Positions 42,458 to 49,925 of a stretch of DNA of 64,000 bases are shown here, one piece after another (positions within the stretch are counted from its first letter, which is position 1; each line of letters begins with the position of its first letter). This DNA is from JABDIY01 sp963803845 (lineage in GTDB: Bacteria; Actinomycetota; Acidimicrobiia; Acidimicrobiales; SZUA-35). Below the pieces are notes generated by a model, which was not told the origin of the DNA, searched no databases, and was given only the letters and a program-made list of their open reading frames with translations. The DNA is taken from the NCBI GenBank assembly GCA_963803845.1, contig CAWDNZ010000004.1, positions 310,001-374,000 on the forward strand. Reading direction: 5' to 3'. The position numbers and the translations under genes were made by a program.

Positions 42458-43599
42458 GACGCCGCCCCGTGAAGCTCGACCGCTTCGCGCAGAACGGTGA
42501 TCAAACGGTCCGCACCAACCGCAGCGGTATAGCGGGCGGCGAAGCGCTTGGCCCCGGCCCCACCCATTTGAGCAGCTCGATCCGGGCTGCTCATCAGCTC
42601 CTGCAACGCTGCTGCGAGGGCCACCGGGTCATCCGGTGGCACCAGCACACCGGTCACTCCGTGATCGATCATCTCCGGGACTGCGGCAACGTTGGCACCG
42701 ACCACCGGCAGGCCGGCCGCCATCGCCTCGAGAACCGCGTTGGGCGCTTGGTCGATCGAGGATGGAAACGCGAAGATGCTGAGACCGGCGAGCAGTTCCC
42801 ATAGCCGGTCATCGCCAGGGGAAAGATCATCTATGACTTCGATCCGATCGTGGGTAGCGGCAGCAACGGCGGCCAACGGGTCGGGGCTGATCAAGACCAG
42901 CGTGGCATTCTGTGCCCCGAGCGACCGAAAAGCGTCCACCAACACCGGGCCGCCTTTGCGAACGAATTGACGACCGAGAAAGCCGATGCGGATCGAGCTC
43001 CCCGACAGCCGCCGCGGCAGCACCGGCGGTGGCGTGATCCCGAACGGGAACGCCCGGATCTTGGCGGCGCTGATCCCATAGTCGTCCTGCAAGCTGCGAT
43101 TTGACCATTCGCTGTTGGCTACGATCAGATCCGCTCTGTCGTACACCCGTTTTTCGATGGGTTTGGTGAGCCGGACGGTGAACGGGGTTCCCCGCCCCGG
43201 CGACCGGTACGGAATCCGATAGGCGTTGAGCGCATTTGTGGTATCCAACGACACCACCGTGGGCACGGTGGCCAACATCTTGGTGCTGAGCAGCCCAGCA
43301 TTTTGGGTGTAGACGTGGACCACATCCACCTCTCCCAGGTGGCGGGCGATGATAGGCCGAAGCCTGGCGCTCACTCCCAGCTGGCTCCGCAACGGCTGAA
43401 GATCCGCGTCGAGCGGGGCCAACCCAGGAATAGGGGCCCGCCACAACCGCCCAGCCAACCCGGGCGCCGGAGTCTCCACCCACACAGGGGCAATGTCTTG
43501 TCGTTCCGCGAACGCTTTGCGCAGGTGGAAGTGAACGGTCTCGTGGCCGCCGATGTTCTCGTTCACCATCAACACTCTTAACGGGTCGATCCTGGCCAC
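42454..43599 (-). CDS. Glycosyltransferase family 4
   Basis: A 381-aa GT-B enzyme. The N-terminal acceptor domain opens VLMVNENIGGHETVHFHLRK. The C-terminal nucleotide-sugar domain begins IRIGFLGRQFVRKGG and ends with the conserved E-x7-E element in PNAVLEAMAAGLPVVGA. It transfers a sugar from a nucleotide donor to an envelope glycan; donor unknown. Start is GTG at 43599. It is the first gene of an operon with the deacetylase, divergent from the TPR protein. Confidence 0.9.
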   Translation of the reverse strand: MARIDPLRVLMVNENIGGHETVHFHLRKAFAERQDIAPVWVETPAPGLAGRLWRAPIPGLAPLDADLQPLRSQLGVSARLRPIIARHLGEVDVVHVYTQNAGLLSTKMLATVPTVVSLDTTNALNAYRIPYRSPGRGTPFTVRLTKPIEKRVYDRADLIVANSEWSNRSLQDDYGISAAKIRAFPFGITPPPVLPRRLSGSSIRIGFLGRQFVRKGGPVLVDAFRSLGAQNATLVLISPDPLAAVAAATHDRIEVIDDLSPGDDRLWELLAGLSIFAFPSSIDQAPNAVLEAMAAGLPVVGANVAAVPEMIDHGVTGVLVPPDDPVALAAALQELMSSPDRAAQMGGAGAKRFAARYTAAVGADRLITVLREAVELHGAAS

Positions 43600-43685
43600 C
43601 GCACCACGCTAGGGGGCCTAGGAATCCGCCGCACCGGGGAATCCCGGAAAGGTTAACGGCTCGCCGGAAAGGCCGATAGGCCATC

Positions 43686-44585
43686 GTGCAGGGATCTTCC
43701 GAACTTGGAGCCGAAACCGAGCCCATACAGCAGGACACCTCTGCCGATGCCCTGGAGCGCCGCCGGCCAGAACCCGCTGCCGTGGAACAGGCCACCGAGA
43801 CCTCGATCACCACACCCTTCGCGGAGACCGCCGCCGGCGAAGCCATCGACGTCGGCGCCACCATTCTCGCCGAAGCCCGGTCGTTGCTGGCTGGTCGCCG
43901 GTTCCGTGATGCCGCCCGTGTTCTGGAATCAGTTGAACGCCTCCGGCCCGATGATCCCGAAACGCTGTCGCTGATCGCCATAACCCACGCCCACCTGGGA
44001 CGGAACCGGAAGCTGGTCCGTGAGGCCCTACGCCGGCTCAGCGACGAATTTGGCGATCGCTCCCTCACCTGGCGAACCGTGAGCGAGGTGGCACTGGCCC
44101 GATTCCAATTCGACCCCGCCCAGCATGCGGCCCGGACCTCGGTGCAGATGGCGCCTCGATCGGTGAAGAACTGGCACGCTCTCGCAGCGGCATACGCCGG
44201 AAACGGTTGGTTTTCAGAGTCCGAGGCATGTATCGCCGAGGCCACCAGGATCGATCCGGTCGGACAATACGAACTGGGCAAGAGCGATGTGATTGGTTTC
44301 GGTCAATGGCAGGTAGGGCGAGCAGTGAACTACTGGGCCATGACTCGTACCTATGTTGCAGTTGCGGCGATGCTCGGATTTCTGCTCTTCGGGTTACTGG
44401 GCTTGGCGGTTGCGCTCTCCACACCCATGCTCGTTCGGGAAGTCCGAGTGCGAACCGCCCCGGAACCCTTCCGTACTCTGGCCGATCTTGTGTGGCGGGC
44501 CGAGCACCGGCTTCGACTCCTGAATGCCACAGTTGTGAGCGCTGTCCTCCTTCTGTGGCTTCTATTGTTTACCATCATGCGGTGA
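43686..44585 (+). CDS. TPR membrane protein of unknown function
   Basis: A 299-aa protein: acidic, unstructured N-terminus (1-50), TPR-like helices (about 55-200, with LLAGRRFRDAARVLE and WHALAAAYAGNGWFSESEACI), then two membrane segments (about 222-243 and 279-297), the second ending the protein. The TPR part is on the same side as the N-terminus, probably cytoplasmic. Start is GTG at 43686. The next gene starts inside its stop (GTGA), so a TPR membrane protein and an SH3-like lipoprotein are made together, perhaps as one envelope complex. Confidence 0.7.
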   Translation: MQGSSELGAETEPIQQDTSADALERRRPEPAAVEQATETSITTPFAETAAGEAIDVGATILAEARSLLAGRRFRDAARVLESVERLRPDDPETLSLIAITHAHLGRNRKLVREALRRLSDEFGDRSLTWRTVSEVALARFQFDPAQHAARTSVQMAPRSVKNWHALAAAYAGNGWFSESEACIAEATRIDPVGQYELGKSDVIGFGQWQVGRAVNYWAMTRTYVAVAAMLGFLLFGLLGLAVALSTPMLVREVRVRTAPEPFRTLADLVWRAEHRLRLLNATVVSAVLLLWLLLFTIMR

Positions 44586-45355
44586 GCTCTCGTTCCCACC
44601 GTCCTCGTCCCTCTCCAATCCGGGCGGTCACCGGACTCCTTGCCATCGTGCTCGGGGCGGCAGCCTGCACGGGCTCCGGTTCTGAAGTGGTCACGGCGGA
44701 CCCCACCACCACGATCACCACGGCAGAAACCGTTGCTCCCACTGAGCCAGCCGTCTCCACCACGACCTCAACGACCGAATCGAGCCCGGCAACTCCCCCG
44801 GAATCCCTGCCGGGTGACCTGATCGAATTTGGGCCAGCCCAGGGCGATCAGCTCGATGTCGTTGGCGTGGCGTTCGACGACGTGCTCAACGTCCGCATTG
44901 CCCCCGGGACCGATTTCGAAATCATCGGGACCCTGGACCCCGACACCACCGGCGTTACCGCCACTGGGCACAACCGGTTACTGCCCAACTCGTTCTGGGT
45001 GGAAGTGGAGTTCGAAGCTCAGCTGGGATGGGTGAACGAGTCGTTTGTGGGGTATCTCGGGTCCAGTCGGGCCCTCGAACCCTCAATTCCCGCCGCCAAT
45101 GCCACGGCGTTGGAAATGGCCCAACTGGTCGCGCAGGCGGCGGCATCGGTAGACCCACCCAGCACGATCACCGTGGCCGCCCAGCCACTCGACGACGTGG
45201 TGATCATGGACGTAATCGGACTTGGTGACGATGCCGCCAAGGGGTTTCGCCTCACCGTCACCACGGTGGAGACGGCCGGTAAGCGATCGGTGACCGCTGT
45301 GGATGAACAGATCATCTGCAGTCGCGGCAAAACCGCCGAAGGCCTCTGCGTCTGA
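44582..45355 (+). CDS. Lipoprotein with SH3-like domain
   Basis: A 257-aa protein from the GTG at 44582 that overlaps the previous stop. Lipobox LGAAAC puts the lipidated Cys near residue 25. A long Thr/Pro/Glu-rich linker (to about 75) precedes a bacterial SH3-like domain (about 85-160, with VLNVRIAPGTDFEIIGTL and WVEVEFEAQLGWVNESFVGYLG). A C-terminal domain that I do not recognise ends with a possible disulfide (IICSRGKTAEGLCV). SH3-like domains of this kind often bind cell-wall peptides. Confidence 0.78.
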   Translation: MSSRSHRPRPSPIRAVTGLLAIVLGAAACTGSGSEVVTADPTTTITTAETVAPTEPAVSTTTSTTESSPATPPESLPGDLIEFGPAQGDQLDVVGVAFDDVLNVRIAPGTDFEIIGTLDPDTTGVTATGHNRLLPNSFWVEVEFEAQLGWVNESFVGYLGSSRALEPSIPAANATALEMAQLVAQAAASVDPPSTITVAAQPLDDVVIMDVIGLGDDAAKGFRLTVTTVETAGKRSVTAVDEQIICSRGKTAEGLCV

Positions 45356-45385
45356 TCCGGGGTCACACCAGCTATCGGGCGATGG

Positions 45386-46942
45386 TTATTCCCACTCGAT
45401 CGTGCCCGGCGGTTTGCTGGTGATGTCATAGGCCACCCGATTGACGCCATCCACCTCGTTGATGATGCGGTTGCTCATCTTCTCCAGCAGCTCATAGGGC
45501 AGTCGAGCCCAGTCTGCGGTCATGGCATCGTCGGAGGTAACGGCCCGAATAATGATGGGTCGGGCGTAGGTCCGTTCGTCACCCATCACACCGACGGAAC
45601 GGATGTCAGCCAGGACTGCGAAGTACTGCCACACCTCGCGTTCCAGACCGGACCCAATGATTTCCTCCCGGACGATCGCATCAGCGTTCTGCAGAATCGC
45701 AACGGTCTCGGGCGTGACCTCACCGATGATCCGCACACCAAGCCCGGGCCCGGGGAAGGGTTGCCGCCACACGATTTCGTCGGGCAATCCCAGTTCGGTA
45801 CCCACGGCCCGAACCTCATCTTTGAAAAGGTTGCGAAGCGGCTCGACGAGATCGAACTCCAGATCGTCAGGCAGGCCACCAACGTTGTGATGGCTCTTGA
45901 TCTTGGCAGCGGTGTCGCTGCCGGATTCGATTACGTCAGGGTAGAGCGTTCCTTGGACCAGGAACTTGGCATCTTCAACTTCGAGTTGGGCTTGTTCGAA
46001 GACGCGAATGAACTGCGAGCCGATCACTTTGCGTTTCGCCTCCGGCTCGGTTACGCCGTCGAGATGCTTGAAGAAGCGATCAGCGGCATCAACGTGAACG
46101 AGCCGCACACCCTGGGACCGTTCGAAGGAATCGACCACCTGATCGGATTCGCCCGCTCTCATGAGCCCGGTGTCTACATAGACGCACGTGAGCCGGTCAC
46201 CGATCGCTCGGTGCACAAGGGCCGCAGCGACCGCAGAGTCCACTCCGCCCGAGAGTCCGCAGATGGCACGGCCATCGGAACCAACTTGATCTCGAATGGC
46301 AGCGATGGACTCATCGATCACCGATGCCATGGTCCACGTTGGCTCGCAGCCAGCCAGGTCCAGCAGGAATCGCTTCAGGACCTGCTGACCGTGTTCGGAA
46401 TGTTTCACCTCGGGATGATGCTGCACGCCGTAGATCGCCCGCTCCCGGCATTCCAGGGCGGCAACCGGCGAGTTGGGCGACATAGCCACGGCCGTGAACC
46501 CGTCGGGAACTTCGGTCACCGCATCGAAATGGCTCATCCATACCGTGAAGTCTTCGGGAAGCTCGCCCAACAAGGCACCGCCGCCCGCCGACTTACTCAA
46601 CGCGGTTCGGCCATACTCGCCCCGCTCGTTCCGGCCAACCGTTCCGCCCAGCTGGTGGGCGATGAGCTGGGCACCGTAACAGATGCCGAGGATCGGAATC
46701 CCTAGATCGAAGATCTCGGGATCCAAACGAGGAGCGCCTTCCACGTGAACAGACATCGGCCCGCCGGAGAGGATGATCGCAGCCGGCTTCATCTCGGCGA
46801 TCTTTGCGGGGCTGAGATCATGGTGGATGATCTCGGAATAGACGTTGCATTCGCGTACTCGACGGGCGATCAGCTGCGCGTATTGAGCGCCGAAGTCGAC
46901 CACGAGGACAACCTGATCGGGATGGGCGACCGCGGTGCTCAT
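45386..46942 (-). CDS. guaA: GMP synthase (glutamine-hydrolysing)
   Basis: A 518-aa enzyme that turns XMP into GMP using glutamine. The glutaminase domain has the nucleophile in GICYGAQLIAHQLGG and the His-Glu in QHHPEV. The ATP pyrophosphatase domain has GLSGGVDSAVAAAL. The dimerisation domain ends with the conserved KPPGTIEWE. Its start overlaps the guaB3 stop by 4 bp, so the two IMP/GMP-branch genes are co-translated. Confidence 0.97.
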   Translation of the reverse strand: MSTAVAHPDQVVLVVDFGAQYAQLIARRVRECNVYSEIIHHDLSPAKIAEMKPAAIILSGGPMSVHVEGAPRLDPEIFDLGIPILGICYGAQLIAHQLGGTVGRNERGEYGRTALSKSAGGGALLGELPEDFTVWMSHFDAVTEVPDGFTAVAMSPNSPVAALECRERAIYGVQHHPEVKHSEHGQQVLKRFLLDLAGCEPTWTMASVIDESIAAIRDQVGSDGRAICGLSGGVDSAVAAALVHRAIGDRLTCVYVDTGLMRAGESDQVVDSFERSQGVRLVHVDAADRFFKHLDGVTEPEAKRKVIGSQFIRVFEQAQLEVEDAKFLVQGTLYPDVIESGSDTAAKIKSHHNVGGLPDDLEFDLVEPLRNLFKDEVRAVGTELGLPDEIVWRQPFPGPGLGVRIIGEVTPETVAILQNADAIVREEIIGSGLEREVWQYFAVLADIRSVGVMGDERTYARPIIIRAVTSDDAMTADWARLPYELLEKMSNRIINEVDGVNRVAYDITSKPPGTIEWE

Positions 46943-48045
46943 GGCCGCACCGAGAGTTCAGCGGTCTGGAGTTCTTTCACGGTCTCGTAGCCGAGACTGG
47001 CCATGGTCTGCCGGAGAGCACCGAAGACGTTGGTTCGTCCGTCGGCAGTTACGGCGGGACCGGTGAGGACCTCCTCCAGCGTTCCCGCCGTGGGAGCGGG
47101 GAGAACAAGGCCCTGGGGAAGCGTGGGGTGTGCCACCGAGCGAGCCCAGTGGTGTCCGTGACCGGGGGCGGAATCTGCGCCGGCCAGCAGGGAGCCCAAC
47201 ATCACGGCGTCGGCACCGACTGCGATTGCTTTGGCGATGTCGCCGCCGGAACGAAGTCCGCCGTCGGCCACGATGTGAACGTACACGCCGGTTTCATCCA
47301 GGTGCCGCATCCGTGCAGCCCGGACATCGGCGATTGCCGTTGCCTGGGGCGCACCCAATCCGGTAACACGCCGGCTGGTGGTGGCCTCACCTGTGTCGAC
47401 CCCCACCAGAACGCCAGCCGCGCCGGTTCGCATGAGATGTAGCGCTGCGGAATAACTGGCACAGCCGCCCACCACAACCGGTGTTTCCAGCTGACGGACG
47501 AATTGTTTGAGATTCAAGGGTTCTGGCCGGGCGCTCACATGTTCGGCCGAGGTGACCGTGCCCGAAATGACCAACAGGTCCAGTTCGGCCTTCATGAGGG
47601 TGTCCGCCATCTCCGCCACATGTTTGGGGCTCACGGCACCAGCGGCGTAGACGCCGCCCGCCCGAACTTCCTTGATCCGCTGAGTGACGAGATCGGGGTC
47701 GACCGGCGTTCCGTACCATTCTCGTAGCAGTGGGAGAGCAGCGGCCGAGCTGAGACCCTCCAACCGGCCCAACATGTCACCGGCGTCTTCGTGGCGGGTC
47801 CAGAGTCCTTCAAGGTCCAACACGCCGAGGCCACCGGCCTGAGAAATGGCAATTGCCTGGTCTGGACTGGTGACCGAGTCCATGGCGGCGGCCATGAACG
47901 GAAGCTCGAATCGGTAGGCATCGATCTGCCAGGACAGGTCCACCAATTCGGGATCTCTGGTGCGACGGGTGGGGTTCAGGCAGAGCTGGTCCAGCGAGTA
48001 GCCCGCCCTGGCGGTCTTTCCCATACCTATTTCAAGGTTGGCCAC
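46939..48045 (-). CDS. guaB3: GuaB3-family IMP dehydrogenase-related protein
   Basis: A 368-aa TIM-barrel protein of the IMPDH/GMPR superfamily without CBS domains. It starts with MGKTARAGYSLDQL and contains FELPFMAAAMDSV and VHIVADGGLRSGGDIAKAI. At the loop that holds the catalytic Cys in true IMPDH it reads GVDTGEATTSRRV, so the Cys is missing. Mycobacterial-type GuaB3 also lacks it, whereas cyanobacterial GuaB3 is an active IMPDH. Its role in GMP formation is suggested by the overlapping guaA. Whether it is catalytic is open. Confidence 0.9.
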   Translation of the reverse strand: MANLEIGMGKTARAGYSLDQLCLNPTRRTRDPELVDLSWQIDAYRFELPFMAAAMDSVTSPDQAIAISQAGGLGVLDLEGLWTRHEDAGDMLGRLEGLSSAAALPLLREWYGTPVDPDLVTQRIKEVRAGGVYAAGAVSPKHVAEMADTLMKAELDLLVISGTVTSAEHVSARPEPLNLKQFVRQLETPVVVGGCASYSAALHLMRTGAAGVLVGVDTGEATTSRRVTGLGAPQATAIADVRAARMRHLDETGVYVHIVADGGLRSGGDIAKAIAVGADAVMLGSLLAGADSAPGHGHHWARSVAHPTLPQGLVLPAPTAGTLEEVLTGPAVTADGRTNVFGALRQTMASLGYETVKELQTAELSVRP

Positions 48046-48111
48046 ATCATCTCCTCAGAGCCGGGTGAAGCTAGCAGGCTAGTCCCACTTGGCCCGTCCC
48101 ATGCGGGTTCG

Positions 48112-48861
48112 CTAGTGAACAATGGATGGCGTGTGGCCGGCAAGGATGTCTTGTTCGATGGCGTTCAGCTGATCCGCAGGCGCAAGTCCTACACCGGCGA
48201 GTTCGTCACGAAGCCGGGTGCACGCCCGAAGGGCCTCAACCCGACGGCCGCACTTAGCCAGCGCAGCGATCAACAGATACCAGAGGTGTTCCCGGTAAGG
48301 GTTTTCCTCCACGGCACTTTCAAGTTCGCCGACCGCCAACTCGTGGTTTCCCATGGCCAAGTCGGCCTCGAGGCTGAGTTCCATTGCAAGCAGCCGCAAC
48401 TCGTCCAGACGGTACGCCTCAAGCCGGAACGCCTCGTGGTCAGCGAGATCCCCGAACGGTCGCCCCCGCCAGAGAGCCAACGCCTCTCGACAGGTGCGCT
48501 GACAACGCTCGGGATATCCCCGTGATTCGGTAGCGGCATTCACCAACCGTTCGAACACAAGCGCATCGATGTTCTCCACATCAGCGACCAGTTCATAGGA
48601 GTCATCGAGCCGCACGATCGCTTCGGCACCGAGTAGATGGCGCAAGTGTGAGACATACGATTGAAGAGTGCTGTAGGCCGAGGCGGGCGGATGGTCCGCC
48701 CACAGCACCTCATAGAGATGGTCCATCGGGACGGCGTGGTCAGCTCCTATGGCGAGCGCTCCCAGCAGAGCGCGGGCCTGCCGCCCACCAACCGAAACGG
48801 GTCCAGACGGTAGGAGTACGTCGATCGGTCCAAGCACACGAACCGTGTAGTCGTTCTGCAT
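48112..48861 (-). CDS. BTAD/SARP-type transcription regulator
   Basis: A 249-aa protein: winged-helix OmpR-type DNA-binding domain (about 1-92, with VSVGGRQARALLGALA and the recognition-helix region YSTLQSYVSHLRHLLG), then a bacterial transcriptional activation domain (about 98-245, with WRGRPFGDLADHE and the TPR-like LWYLLIAALAKCGRRVEALRA). SARPs activate nearby operons by binding direct repeats spaced by 11 bp. Such repeats lie 26-45 bp before its start. It is divergent from the repeat-bearing membrane protein, its likeliest target. Confidence 0.88.
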   Translation of the reverse strand: MQNDYTVRVLGPIDVLLPSGPVSVGGRQARALLGALAIGADHAVPMDHLYEVLWADHPPASAYSTLQSYVSHLRHLLGAEAIVRLDDSYELVADVENIDALVFERLVNAATESRGYPERCQRTCREALALWRGRPFGDLADHEAFRLEAYRLDELRLLAMELSLEADLAMGNHELAVGELESAVEENPYREHLWYLLIAALAKCGRRVEALRACTRLRDELAGVGLAPADQLNAIEQDILAGHTPSIVH

Positions 48862-48886
48862 GAGGCCTCACCTCTGCTTCAAGTGT

Positions 48887-48906
48887 CCTCCATGTGGCCT
48901 CCATGT
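48887..48906. promoter_or_regulatory. 11-bp-spaced direct repeats, candidate SARP operator
   Basis: CCTCCATGT occurs at 48887-48895 and 48898-48906, exactly 11 bp apart, in the 156-bp gap between the BTAD gene and the gene at 49018. SARP/OmpR-type regulators typically bind such repeats on one face of the helix. A GATAAT (-10-like) element at 48971-48976 precedes the gene at 49018. Confidence 0.5.
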
Positions 48907-49017
48907 CCAGTGCCAGAGGACCCACAGTTCGGGTACAGACCCAGGAGCAAGAGCGTTCAAGCGATCAGCGGATAATACGAGCAAGAAAGAAGCGAAGACA
49001 GCCGAAAGGAGCATGAG

Positions 49018-49692
49018 ATGAGCAAACTCTATGAACGAGAGAACCTAGATCGGGAGGCGGTCAAAGACCTTCCCGAGACGCACGAAGTTCTTCCCGAACT
49101 TCCTACCGATGTCACCATCCCTGATGATGTAAGCGGGATCACACACCCCATGCGGGCCGGCGGCGGTCGCGCAGCGTCTGGCATTCGCTGGATGCGGTGG
49201 ATGCCCGCAGTCCTCCTGCTGGTGGCTGGGGCAGTGGCCCTTGGTTTGGTATTGCGTGGTGACAACACCGACACGGTGGCAAGCGAGCCGTGGGTAACCA
49301 TCACTGAAGGACCGGGATCGAACTCGCTGGCAGCCGCCCCTTTTGAAGGAGTGGTGATCGACGTAGTCCCTGGCTACACAACGGTCGAGCCAACGGAATG
49401 GGCAACCGTTCGGTACGGACCGGCATCTAACTCACTTGCCGCCACCCCAGTGGCGACCCTGATCCCATGGACCACCCCCACCGAAGGACCGGGATCTAAC
49501 TCGCTGGCACCCACCTCTTTTGAAGGAGTGGTGATCGACGTAGTCCCTAGCTACACAACGGTCGAGCCAACGGAATGGGCAACCGTTCGTTACGGACCGG
49601 GATCTAACTCACTTGCCGCCACCCCAGTGGCGACCCTGATCCCATGGACCACACCCACCGAAGGACCGGGATCCAACTCACTCGCCCCGTGA
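49018..49692 (+). CDS. Single-pass membrane protein with 59-residue repeats
   Basis: A 224-aa protein: acidic cytoplasmic N-terminus (1-55), one membrane segment (about 63-82), then an extracytoplasmic part made of two 59-residue repeats plus a partial third. Each begins with EGPGSNSLA and contains FEGVVIDVVP(G/S)YTTVEPTEWA, RYGP(A/G)SNSLAATPVA and TLIPWTTP. There are no Cys and no enzyme motif. It is likely a surface stalk or a partner of the divergent BTAD regulator. The ATG at 49018 follows AAAGGAG with good spacing. A hairpin terminator follows the stop. Confidence 0.78.
   Translation: MSKLYERENLDREAVKDLPETHEVLPELPTDVTIPDDVSGITHPMRAGGGRAASGIRWMRWMPAVLLLVAGAVALGLVLRGDNTDTVASEPWVTITEGPGSNSLAAAPFEGVVIDVVPGYTTVEPTEWATVRYGPASNSLAATPVATLIPWTTPTEGPGSNSLAPTSFEGVVIDVVPSYTTVEPTEWATVRYGPGSNSLAATPVATLIPWTTPTEGPGSNSLAP
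49306..49689 (+). repeat. 177-bp in-frame tandem repeats
   Basis: Units start at 49306, 49483 and 49660 (the last one partial, about 30 bp). The two full copies are nearly identical, with changes such as GCATCT/GGATCT and GGC/AGC. Each 177-bp unit also holds an internal half-repeat of the GPGSNSLA segment. Confidence 0.88.
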
Positions 49693-49712
49693 ACACCGAG
49701 TAAGACATCCAG

Positions 49713-49744
49713 AACACGTGCTCTCGCCGGGCACGTGTTTTGTT
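49713..49744 (+). terminator. Rho-independent terminator
   Basis: A perfect 9-bp stem AACACGTGC / GCACGTGTT with a 9-nt loop followed by TTTGTTG, 21 bp after the stop at 49692. The 180 bp between it and the next start show no gene. Confidence 0.75.
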
Positions 49745-49925
49745 GCGCCGGGTGGCAGACCGGCGGGATCGTGTTGGTCGGTCCTGCGGTCTTGGCAACC
49801 ATCTCAGTCAGGACGGAATCAACCAGTACTCGATCAATCAGAGCCGGCGTCCGCGGTGACCTACGATGTGGCAGAGGCGATGCCGTCGTGATCGCTCTTG
49901 CGAAGTTACCAAGGAGGCACGAACG

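Noticed and set aside
44207..44581. N-terminal extension of the SH3-like lipoprotein
   Set aside because: It overlaps the TPR gene in another frame; the lipoprotein signal starts at the GTG at 44582.
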